From positions 1,116,001-1,180,000 of the forward strand of contig AP018280.1 of NCBI GenBank assembly GCA_004296455.1: a stretch of DNA of 64,000 nucleotides. The letters run 5' to 3'. Positions 36,914 to 44,984 of the stretch are shown in pieces. A program made the translations under genes and the position numbers. The notes under the pieces were generated by a model. The model was not told where the DNA came from, made no database searches, and worked only from the letters and a program-made list of their open reading frames with translations. The DNA is from Calothrix sp. NIES-4101 (GTDB lineage: Bacteria > Cyanobacteriota > Cyanobacteriia > Cyanobacteriales > Nostocaceae). The stretch's first letter is position 1, and each line of letters starts with the position of its first letter.

Positions 36914-37711
36914 ATGCAAGAAAATATAGAAACAGCAAACAATATTGATTTGGCTTTAGAATTATTGCATGTGCAATCGAATACTTCGTTTGATGTCCCT
37001 GCAAATCAACCAGTAATTCGGATTGGTAAGCCAAATGAATTGATCATCCCAGATATCAACGTTTCTGTGTTCGCTGGAACTGATATTGTTTCTCGCCAAC
37101 ATGCAGAAATCCAAGCTGATGGTAATAGTTATTACTTAATTGATTTGGGTAGTGTGAATGGTACTTTTCTCAATGATGTCTTATTAGAACCCAAACAACG
37201 CTATTTGTTATCATTAGGCGATCGCATTTCTTTGGGTAAAGATAATCAGGTGACTTTGATTTTTCAACATAAACAAAATTCACCGCCAAAGCAAATCATG
37301 AAAACCAGTCAAACTGTGCTGCAACCGCAAGTTGCCCCAAAAGCTCCAGTCAGAGCAGTTGATAAAACAAGTAAAATTGTCGGTTTGGCTTTGATGGTTG
37401 CTTCGACAATTCTTGTGGCGGCAAATACACATGTTGGCATATTTGTGCGTATTCCTGGTGTCTTGCTCTGTGTCACCGGTGCTGTCTTCTTATTTCAACG
37501 TCGTTTTCATCGTAATTGGGGCTGGGTTTTAATTGCCTTGGGGGCTGCATTAATCTTATTTACGGGGAATGTATTTGCTTCTATCAATTTATTCGCCATT
37601 CTCGTATCGGCAGCTTTGTTTGTTGCTGGTTATCAACTCATGACAACTGGGAAAGCCTTTAATTATAGTTTGCAAGATTTGCGATCGCTTCCGAAATTGT
37701 TCAAGAAATAA
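36914..37711 (+). CDS. FHA-domain membrane protein
   Basis: About 265 residues from the ATG at 36914. The FHA domain (about 20-120) has the phosphothreonine-binding core: IRIGK, SRQHAEI and LIDLGSVNGTFLND. The C-terminal third has about four membrane segments. FHA domains read Ser/Thr phosphorylation, so this could be a membrane anchor for a kinase pathway. It precedes the phytochrome gene by 66 bp on the same strand; whether they are co-transcribed is unclear. Confidence 0.85.
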   Translation: MQENIETANNIDLALELLHVQSNTSFDVPANQPVIRIGKPNELIIPDINVSVFAGTDIVSRQHAEIQADGNSYYLIDLGSVNGTFLNDVLLEPKQRYLLSLGDRISLGKDNQVTLIFQHKQNSPPKQIMKTSQTVLQPQVAPKAPVRAVDKTSKIVGLALMVASTILVAANTHVGIFVRIPGVLLCVTGAVFLFQRRFHRNWGWVLIALGAALILFTGNVFASINLFAILVSAALFVAGYQLMTTGKAFNYSLQDLRSLPKLFKK

Positions 37712-37777
37712 GGGAAAATAGAGAAGAAATGGAAAGTTAGTACCTGGAACTCAGCACTATGAACTGAGCTTGCAATT

Positions 37778-40042
37778 ATGAGCCAGCCTGAAACTTACAA
37801 CCAAATTCATATACCTGGCTCAATTCAACCTCACGGTGTCTTGTTGGCATTAAGCGAGTCGCTGGTGATTTTACAGGTGAGTGATAATGTCGAACATTTT
37901 TTGGGCAAAAAACCTCAAGTAATCCTCAACCAACATTTAGATATTTTATTTGACGCAGAGCAAATCACTGCAATTCCAGAAATCGCCACTACGCCAAATA
38001 TTTCTACCTCACTCAAACTCAAGCTGACTCAATTGACGGCAGAATCACCAGTAGAATATTTCGATACCATAATTCATCGTAGCGGAACTAGCATCATTCT
38101 CGAACTCGAACCGATTCACTCCAATCAGGAAATGAGTTTTTTAAGTTTTCATAGCTTGGTGAATGATGTCATCGTGCAAATCCAACAAACGGCAGACATC
38201 GCCACATTTTTTGATCTTGTTGTTAAACAAGTCAAAAAAATTACTAGTTTTGACAGGGTAATGGTCTATAAATTCGATTTAGATGGCTCTGGTTCAGTAA
38301 TCGGCGAAGCTAAAGATGATAATTTATCACCATACTTAGGACTACATTACCCAGCCACTGATATCCCCGAAACCTCTAAAAATCTCTACACCAGCTGTTT
38401 ACTCCGCTTTATTCCCAACTTTAAAGTGGAGTTTAGTCATCTTATTCCTAGCGAAAATCCCCAAACCCATCAACCTCTGAATTTAAGTAATTCGATACTG
38501 CGAAGCTTTGATTCTTGCTGCCTTGAGTTTCATGAGAATATGGGTGTCGCCTCACTTCTAGTTATCTCCCTCATTCACGAACAAAAACTATGGGGATTAA
38601 TTTCCTGCCACAACCGCACCCCGACACATCTTCCTTACGAACTCAGAACTGCTTGTAAATTCTTGGGAGAAATTGTATCCCTAGAATTGGGAAATAAACT
38701 GGCTCAAGCTGAACTTGGTTACAAAAATAAACTCAAGTCTCTCCAATCACAATTTATTGCTTCTATCTCCAATAGTGACAACTTTATGGATGCATTGATT
38801 CATCCTGCACCTCGGTTGCTGGATGTTGTCAGTGCTTCCGGTTGTGCGGTTTGTCTGGGTGATGACATTACTTTAGTTGGCAATACGCCCACAGTACCAG
38901 AGATTCACAAATTAATTGAATGGGCTGGTACTCATATTGGTGAAGATTTATGGGCTACTAATTCTTTGCCGAAATTATTCCCTGATTACGCAGCTCAAAA
39001 GGACACCGCTAGCGGTTTGTTGCTGTTGCCAATTTCTCGCGTATTGCGTTACTACATTCTCTGGTTTCGCCCCGAAGTTTTACAAACAGTGAATTGGGCT
39101 GGCAATCCTGGGGATTCAATCCAAAGAAGGGATGATGGGAGTTTGACACTTTCACCGCGTCATTCCTTCGAGTTATGGCAAGAAATCGTTCGCTTGACTG
39201 CTATACCTTGGCAACAGTGTGAGTTGGATAGCGCCTCCGATTTACGTAACGCCATTGTTGGGATTGTGATTCACAAAGCTGACGAACTTGCTAAAATCAA
39301 TCTCGAACTTGAACGTAGTAACCACGAACTTGATTCCTTTGCCTATGCGGCTTCCCACGACTTGAAGGAACCATTGCGGGGTATTCATAACTATTCGACA
39401 ATTTTAATAGAAGACTATGCCCATCTTCTCGACGCTGAAGGAGTTGGCTGCTTGAATACCTTAGTCAGCTTAACTCAGCGTATGGATGCGCTGATTGATG
39501 TTTTGCTGCGATTATCTCAGTTAGGACAAGCAGAATTGCGATCGCAACCAACTGATTTAAATATAGTAGTCGATGCAGTATGTGAAATGTTCCGTGCTAG
39601 CCGCAAACTTGAATCCTTCGATATTCTGATTCCTCGCAGCTTACCAACGATTTTATGTGACACGGTTCTGATTAATGAGGTATTTAGTAACTTAATTGGT
39701 AACGCTCTCAAGTATAATGATCACACTAAAAAATGGGTAGAAGTCGGTTTTTTTGCCTCTCCTGAGGAAATTCCAGAAAATCTTCATAATTCTCCAAATC
39801 ATCGCCAATATGGGAAATTCCCAGTCTTCTACATCCGCGATAACGGTATCGGGATTAAATCTCGCCACCAAGAAATTATCTTTCGCCTCTTCAAACGCTT
39901 GCACTCACAAGAAAAATATGGTGGAGGCACAGGTGCGGGACTGGCAATCGCTAAAAAAATTATTGAACGACATGGCGGTACAATTTGGGTAGATTCAACC
40001 GATGGCAAAGGTTCAACCTTTTTATTTACACTTAAATATTAG
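37778..40042 (+). CDS. Phytochrome-like sensor histidine kinase (PAS-GAF-PHY-HK)
   Basis: A protein of 754 residues: PAS-like domain (IHIPGSIQPHG, about 10-100), GAF (about 135-315), PHY (about 320-500; tongue motifs WFRPE and PRHSF), HisKA (AASHDLKEPLRG) and HATPase_c (DNGIGI, GGGTGAGLAIAKKI). There is no N-terminal Cys as in bacteriophytochromes. In the GAF the Cys at 247 aligns with the bilin-binding Cys of Cph1, but the next residue, normally His, is also Cys (codons TGC TGC at 38516-38521). The DIP motif is kept (PATDIP), while the following Arg-rich block is altered. It should be a red/far-red-type light sensor, if it binds bilin. The next gene encodes its likely partner. Confidence 0.93.
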   Translation: MSQPETYNQIHIPGSIQPHGVLLALSESLVILQVSDNVEHFLGKKPQVILNQHLDILFDAEQITAIPEIATTPNISTSLKLKLTQLTAESPVEYFDTIIHRSGTSIILELEPIHSNQEMSFLSFHSLVNDVIVQIQQTADIATFFDLVVKQVKKITSFDRVMVYKFDLDGSGSVIGEAKDDNLSPYLGLHYPATDIPETSKNLYTSCLLRFIPNFKVEFSHLIPSENPQTHQPLNLSNSILRSFDSCCLEFHENMGVASLLVISLIHEQKLWGLISCHNRTPTHLPYELRTACKFLGEIVSLELGNKLAQAELGYKNKLKSLQSQFIASISNSDNFMDALIHPAPRLLDVVSASGCAVCLGDDITLVGNTPTVPEIHKLIEWAGTHIGEDLWATNSLPKLFPDYAAQKDTASGLLLLPISRVLRYYILWFRPEVLQTVNWAGNPGDSIQRRDDGSLTLSPRHSFELWQEIVRLTAIPWQQCELDSASDLRNAIVGIVIHKADELAKINLELERSNHELDSFAYAASHDLKEPLRGIHNYSTILIEDYAHLLDAEGVGCLNTLVSLTQRMDALIDVLLRLSQLGQAELRSQPTDLNIVVDAVCEMFRASRKLESFDILIPRSLPTILCDTVLINEVFSNLIGNALKYNDHTKKWVEVGFFASPEEIPENLHNSPNHRQYGKFPVFYIRDNGIGIKSRHQEIIFRLFKRLHSQEKYGGGTGAGLAIAKKIIERHGGTIWVDSTDGKGSTFLFTLKY

Positions 40043-40105
40043 TTAACGAAAAAGACTAAATTCACTTTTTTAAATCAATTCTAAAAATTCAGTTCAAATC
40101 TCACT

Positions 40106-40555
40106 ATGATAAAACAAGTTTGCGAACCAGTGCTTGTTGTTGAAGATAGCAACGAGGATTTTAAAATACTGCAACGTTTAATGCAACGGATGTCAGTTCA
40201 AAACCCAGTTTATCGCTGTTGCAATGGAGATGAAGCTTTAGAATATCTCAAACATGAGGGAATTTATAATAATCCTCAAACAGCACCAAGACCATCAGTG
40301 ATACTCCTTGATTTAAATTTACCAGGTTTAGACGGACGTGATGTCCTGGAACAACTCAAACAAGATAGTAATTTTCGCGAAATTCCCGTAGTCGTGTTTA
40401 CAACGTCTTCAAACCCTAAAGATATTCAATTGTGCTACCAAAAAGGTGCAAATGGCTATTTAATCAAACCAATGAATTCTGAAGAACTCCAGAATATTGT
40501 TCGTGCTTTTGTTGACTACTGGTTGGAGACAAACGTATCACCGAATGGGCAGTAG
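40106..40555 (+). CDS. Rcp1-like single-domain response regulator
   Basis: A receiver-only protein of 149 residues with the acidic pair in VVEDSNEDF, phospho-acceptor Asp in ILLDLNLPGLDG, Thr/Ser in VFTTSS and Lys in YLIKPMN. This subclass (Rcp1/CheY-like with a longer beta3-alpha3 loop) partners cyanobacterial phytochromes. It begins 63 bp after the phytochrome-like kinase gene on the same strand, so the two probably form a light-responsive phosphorelay. There is no output domain. Confidence 0.93.
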   Translation: MIKQVCEPVLVVEDSNEDFKILQRLMQRMSVQNPVYRCCNGDEALEYLKHEGIYNNPQTAPRPSVILLDLNLPGLDGRDVLEQLKQDSNFREIPVVVFTTSSNPKDIQLCYQKGANGYLIKPMNSEELQNIVRAFVDYWLETNVSPNGQ

Positions 40556-40773
40556 GATAAACGGGAACATGGTAAAGAAATATTAATATTATCTTTCCCT
40601 GTTTCCCTTGTTTGGCTTCTTGCCAATTTCCCATACCCTATTTTCCGTTATAATTTGGGTAAAGATTTTTAATAATTTATTTAGATTGTTTTGGTAATTT
40701 GTTTAGATTTGAATTTAGAACTATGCAATATGTAAACACCTAAATAGGTGAGATTCATATCTCCCGACTTGCC

Positions 40774-42459
40774 ATGTTGAATTCTCGCACGCTGCTTATC
40801 GTTGATGATTGCGCGGAAGATAGAAAAATCTATCGTCGATACTTGTTGAAGGATACTCACTTTTCTTACGAGATAGTGGATGCAGATTCGGCGGAAACTG
40901 GACTATCTTTGTGGCAACAGATGCAATTTGATGCGATATTGCTTGATTTTTGCTTGCCGGATATGAGTGGTTTTGAGTTTCTAGAAAGGTTAGAAAATCA
41001 AAAGATAAATAATTACTTTGATACTCATAGTTCTGTGATTATGCTGACGGGACAAGGGAATGAAAAAGTCGCCGTGCAAGCTATGAAAAAAGGCATTCAA
41101 GATTATTTAGTCAAGCAGAATTTGAAACCAGATGTATTACAGTTAGCAGTGCGTAATGCCATTAAACAATCTTGTTTGCAAACCCAATTGAGTAAAAAAA
41201 ATAGACAACAGCGATTAATTGCCACAACTGCATTGCGAATTCGCGAATCCTTAGATTTAGAACAGATTTTACATACAGCAGTGGCAGAAGTTCAGCAATT
41301 ACTTAAATGCGATCGCGTAGTATTATATCAGTTTGCTTTGGGTACGGCAGGTGAGAAAATAGTTCAATCATTAGCAAATAATCGTCATCCTATCGAATGC
41401 ACGTCAATCTTCAATAGTTACGAAATTGCAGTCGTGGGAGCAAGTAACCATTGGCAATGTCAGGGAGAAATTTGCAATATCTATGCAGCTAGTGTACATC
41501 AACCCGATCATCCCCATGAAGTATTTGAGCAATTATTTAATCGGGAAGCAAACCTGATTGTACCAATTAATCTCAGTCAAGAGTTAAATCATGAAGCGAG
41601 AATTTGGGGTTTATTAGTAGCCCACCAATGCCAGCAAGGAAGTCAAACAGCTAAGGTATGGCAACCCGACGAAGTTGAAATGCTCAATGAAGTGGCGGTA
41701 CAGCTAGCAATTGCGATTCAACAAGCAGAATTACTTGCCCAAACCCAAGCATCATTAAACAAAGAAAAGCAACTGAATGGATTTAAATCCCAATTTATTG
41801 CTACAGTCTCCCACGAGTACCGTACACCTCTAGCTTCTATTTTGGCTGCTGCCTCAACTCTCAAACAGCATGGCGATAAATTAGATGATTGTAAACAGCA
41901 AAGATTTCTAGAAATGATTGAAGACAAAGCTAGACATTTGTCAAAACTCATTGATGAGGTGTTACAAGTCAATCAAATTGAACTGGAAAAAACCAAATTC
42001 AAGCCCATTCCCCTCGACTTGCTACATTTTTTTTCCGAATTGATGGAACAACAACGCTTAACAGTTGGAGAAAAACACGAACTCACCTTTAAAATCAATG
42101 GTAACTGTCAAGGTTTTTGGGGAGACAGGGGATTACTACGGCAAATTTTCATCAATCTCATCTCCAATGCCATCAAATATTCCCCTGATGGTGGTGATGT
42201 TGAGTTTCACCTGATTGGCAAAGACACTGAAATTATCTTTTCCATTCAAGATAATGGTATTGGTATCCCCAGCCAAGAACAAAAAAATCTCTTTCAATCC
42301 TTTAGCCGTGCCAGCAATGTTGACACAATTCCCGGTACTGGTTTAGGATTAGCGATCGCAAAGTCTTGTGTTGACTTACATGGTGGTAATATCACCCTCG
42401 ACAGCCGCATTGGACAAGGGACAAAAGTAATTGTTACTTTACCCAAAAGACAGAATTAG
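40774..42459 (+). CDS. Hybrid receiver-GAF-histidine kinase
   Basis: A protein of 561 residues. An N-terminal receiver (about 1-125; IVDDCAEDRKIYRR, AILLDFCLPDMSG, YLVKQ) precedes a GAF domain (about 150-320; RIRESLDLEQILHTAVAEV), a HisKA (FKSQFIATVSHEYRTPLASIL) and an HATPase_c (NLISNAIKYSPDGG, DNGIGIP, GTGLGLAIAKS). The GAF has the cyanobacteriochrome-like entry (LKCDRVVLYQF), but no clear bilin Cys-His pair. It lies 218 bp after the Rcp1-like gene and may act in the same light-signalling branch; a separate promoter is likely. Confidence 0.9.
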   Translation: MLNSRTLLIVDDCAEDRKIYRRYLLKDTHFSYEIVDADSAETGLSLWQQMQFDAILLDFCLPDMSGFEFLERLENQKINNYFDTHSSVIMLTGQGNEKVAVQAMKKGIQDYLVKQNLKPDVLQLAVRNAIKQSCLQTQLSKKNRQQRLIATTALRIRESLDLEQILHTAVAEVQQLLKCDRVVLYQFALGTAGEKIVQSLANNRHPIECTSIFNSYEIAVVGASNHWQCQGEICNIYAASVHQPDHPHEVFEQLFNREANLIVPINLSQELNHEARIWGLLVAHQCQQGSQTAKVWQPDEVEMLNEVAVQLAIAIQQAELLAQTQASLNKEKQLNGFKSQFIATVSHEYRTPLASILAAASTLKQHGDKLDDCKQQRFLEMIEDKARHLSKLIDEVLQVNQIELEKTKFKPIPLDLLHFFSELMEQQRLTVGEKHELTFKINGNCQGFWGDRGLLRQIFINLISNAIKYSPDGGDVEFHLIGKDTEIIFSIQDNGIGIPSQEQKNLFQSFSRASNVDTIPGTGLGLAIAKSCVDLHGGNITLDSRIGQGTKVIVTLPKRQN

Positions 42460-42547
42460 GGATAGGGAGAAGAAAAAAGTCATCAGAAATTCTTTTTTTC
42501 TGGAAATTCTCTATTTTTAATTTCCACTCTCCCTGCTTATCCTCCCT

Positions 42548-43297
42548 CTATTTTTGAATTTCTGCGCGAATTTCGTCCAAATCAGTGTAGCAGTCAGCCA
42601 CATCAATCAAACTCTCGCTAGTCATCGAACTCAAACTGACAACTTCTACTTGTACACCTTGATAGGCAACAGCATTGACAGCATAGGCTAAATCACCATC
42701 ACCACTAAGCAAAATTAAGGTATCACAGTATCTAGCCAAAGTTAGCATATCTACGGTAATTTCCACATCCATATTTGCTTTCTTTGAGCCATCAGGAAGA
42801 TAGACTAAATCTTTAGTAAAAACGCGATAGCCATTACGACGCATCCACAATAAAAACCCCTGTTGCTTCTCATTGCTGTTATCAACAGGAGTATAAAAGT
42901 ATGCTCTTAAAAGTTGTCTGCCCTTAGTTAGAGAGCGTAACAACTTGGTGTAATCAATCTCCAAATTTAGATGCATTGCTGCATAAAAAAGATTGGCTCC
43001 ATCAATAAAAATCGCCACTCTTTCTTCTGTTTCCGAGTTGGCGATTTTTCGAGAATGACGCTTCTCTCTTCTTCCTACAGCGGGGAAACTATCTTGAGAG
43101 GCTAGTTCCAATAGCTTAGGCGTAATCTGATGCTCCATAGGAACTGCTGTGCGTCTTTTCGCAATAAATGGCTCACTATTAATAATATCTGCATTTGTTT
43201 TTTCTTCAATACCCCGGTTTGGGGATTCCTCAATTACTTGTTCAGAACTGAGTTTGGGACGATGTTTATTATGTCGAGGCTGTGGAAGTAATTGCAT
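42548..43297 (-). CDS. NYN-domain (LabA/DUF88-like) protein
   Basis: A protein of 249 residues. After a polar, basic N-terminal 90 residues comes a NYN domain: the first Asp in AIFIDGANLFYAA, then MDVEITVDMLTLA and LLSGDGDLAYAVNAV with the PIN-like acidic residues. The family has a PIN-like nuclease fold; cyanobacterial LabA acts in circadian output, and relatives process RNA. Which applies here cannot be decided. It converges on the hybrid kinase gene and has a 1.36-kb gene-free region upstream. Confidence 0.85.
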   Translation of the reverse strand: MQLLPQPRHNKHRPKLSSEQVIEESPNRGIEEKTNADIINSEPFIAKRRTAVPMEHQITPKLLELASQDSFPAVGRREKRHSRKIANSETEERVAIFIDGANLFYAAMHLNLEIDYTKLLRSLTKGRQLLRAYFYTPVDNSNEKQQGFLLWMRRNGYRVFTKDLVYLPDGSKKANMDVEITVDMLTLARYCDTLILLSGDGDLAYAVNAVAYQGVQVEVVSLSSMTSESLIDVADCYTDLDEIRAEIQK

Positions 43298-43654
43298 TTA
43301 CAAATATGCTCCTGAGCGCATCATAATCTTTTTCTTTAAAACTTGCTGAAAATATACCATCTTGAATAATTTTTAGTATCCAACACTAAACCTAACAAAT
43401 TTCAGTGAGATTGTCGGAGTTACTTGAGCTATTTCAGCCTAAAAAACCAACAATCGTCCTAACTTCATGTTTTTACCCATGAATAAAATTTAATATTTTC
43501 TTTATTTTTTACTATTTATTCCACTTTCTGCCCGTCAATCCCGAAAAAATATACAAATTTTAATTATTTTAGAAATTCAAAATAATTCCCCATGTACCAG
43601 TTGCCAACAAGGTTGTCGATGAAAATTTCAACCACAGTATCAGGCTTTGAGGAA

Positions 43655-43679
43655 AATATCAAGTTGAAAGCTTGATATT
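43655..43679. repeat. Inverted repeat (9-bp arms)
   Basis: Arms AATATCAAG and CTTGATATT pair perfectly around TTGAAAG. No T-run follows. It could be an operator or part of a structured RNA. Confidence 0.45.
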
Positions 43680-43815
43680 AACAAACTTATTGGGATAATG
43701 CACCATCATCAAAATGGTAAGGAGCTAATTTTTATATTTTCTTAATATTCTGCGTTAGGATATTGTAACTGCGATCGACTTAGGCAATCAGCAATCAAAT
43801 AATAGATATTGAGAC

Positions 43816-43848
43816 TCAACACTGTACTCAGAAGTAGTACAGTGTTGA
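43816..43848. repeat. Strong inverted repeat (13-bp arms)
   Basis: Arms TCAACACTGTACT and AGTACAGTGTTGA pair perfectly around CAGAAGT, giving a stable hairpin in either strand. No strong T-tract follows, so it is not a typical intrinsic terminator. It may be the core of a small RNA or a protein-binding palindrome. Confidence 0.55.
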
Positions 43849-44659
43849 CACCGACTGATATTCTAGTGGTATACAGAATTTTTCGGCTATGTGACGCGAG
43901 GAGAATATATCCACAACTAGATTTGGATTTTTGGTATTACGCACCAGATACGATTGTAGTATATTGATTCTTGTTTTGACTTAACTTATGGATGCAGAAC
44001 GGTGGGCGATGGAATTCAGTTGCAGATTTAGCAACAATATTCACAATCAAACACCAAAGCTTGCTGTTTTCAGCAATTCATAAATATCCATAATCTATTG
44101 AATTAAATAAAATAGCCAAAATCCAGCTATAGCCGAAGATAGGGATATGGGATATGACAAAATTTCAATTGCAGCAACGCCGGTTTTGGAAAATTGCTGG
44201 AATGAAGCCGAACCGTAACTGTAATTGTTAGGCGACTCCTCATAATTAAGTATTGGGGATTACCTGAGGGCTATTTCCCCAAACATTGTAACAATCCAAA
44301 TTTAGATCCCCTGCTTTTGATAAACCGCTTCAAGGATATTGCTGCATAGATAGCTCAAAGCCTCAAAGGTAATAATCCCGCAAAATTTCAGGATTGATGC
44401 CATGTGAGAAAATTCTGACTGCTGTCTGTTTGGATGATATGCTCTTGTTCTTGTCAATCAAGGCAAAATTGAGAAATCACAACCAGTAAAAATCCCTTTA
44501 AGTAATACAGGAATAATACTAGTATTGTATCCGTCTCAACTGTTCAATGTGTGACTAAGCAATCTATAATTAATGTATTAATTCGATTGTTCTGGTAAAG
44601 ACTACTTATGTTGCTGACTACAATCATTTTAGGATTACACAGATAATCAATAATACTTT

Positions 44660-44881
44660 TCAGACATCAACGCTGCTGAAAACAGAATATTTGATGAAAT
44701 CGCGGCGACCACTACCACGGTGGGGAATTGGCTGTTGTGGTTTCTTCGTTTTATTACCTGACTTGCTTGTAGAAGCCATTTTCTGCTGAGTTGCAATAGG
44801 TGATTGCAACAGATTCTGGTTATTAACGGTTAAGGAACCGAAGAAGACAGTTGTGATTAAAAATGAGATAGCAACACGCAT
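44660..44881 (-). CDS. patX: PatX-like RGSGR peptide precursor (heterocyst inhibitor family)
   Basis: A peptide of 73 residues. An N-terminal hydrophobic signal segment (about 3-19) is followed by a polar, basic linker and then HRGSGRR, with RGSGR at residues 55-59, then 14 more residues. RGSGR is the active pentapeptide of PatS and HetN that blocks HetR. PatX, a family conserved in filamentous heterocyst formers, has this layout: a signal peptide and HRGSGR near the C-terminus. PatS itself is far shorter, and HetN is a reductase, so PatX fits best. The peptide would be exported and processed to move between cells. An exact GTA-N8-TAC (44957-44970) and TCCGGG (44938-44943) lie upstream. No clear Shine-Dalgarno. 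Confidence 0.85.
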   Translation of the reverse strand: MRVAISFLITTVFFGSLTVNNQNLLQSPIATQQKMASTSKSGNKTKKPQQPIPHRGSGRRDFIKYSVFSSVDV

Positions 44882-44937
44882 AGAAGATGTTAGTTTTAGA
44901 ACTCTCCATCCACTAATACTTAGTTTCTTTTACTGCT

Positions 44938-44943
44938 CCCGGA
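44938..44943 (-). promoter_or_regulatory. TCCGGG, near-match to the DIF-type -35 motif
   Basis: On the minus strand TCCGGG lies 57 bp before the patX ATG. The motif reported for developmentally induced promoters in Anabaena is TCCGGA, so this has one mismatch. AAGTAT-like sequence about 16-17 bases downstream could serve as a -10. Suggestive only. Confidence 0.35.
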
Positions 44944-44956
44944 CATTTTCGGAAAA

Positions 44957-44970
44957 GTATTTTTTTTTAC
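44957..44970. promoter_or_regulatory. NtcA-type site GTA-N8-TAC upstream of patX
   Basis: An exact palindromic GTA-N8-TAC, the consensus for the nitrogen regulator NtcA, lies about 76 bp upstream of the patX start. The spacer is a homopolymer T-run, so chance occurrence in AT-rich DNA is possible. Nitrogen control of patX would make biological sense because heterocysts form on nitrogen loss. Confidence 0.45.
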
Positions 44971-44984
44971 TCAATATAAAAACC

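Larger units (their letters stand above)
43298..44659. other. 1.36-kb gene-free region with two strong hairpins
   Basis: No coding frame with recognisable content was found on either strand. Two perfect inverted repeats are present (43655-43679 and 43816-43848). The region lies between the start of the NYN gene and the end of patX, so it may hold the NYN promoter, the patX 3' end and possibly a small RNA gene. Confidence 0.5.
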
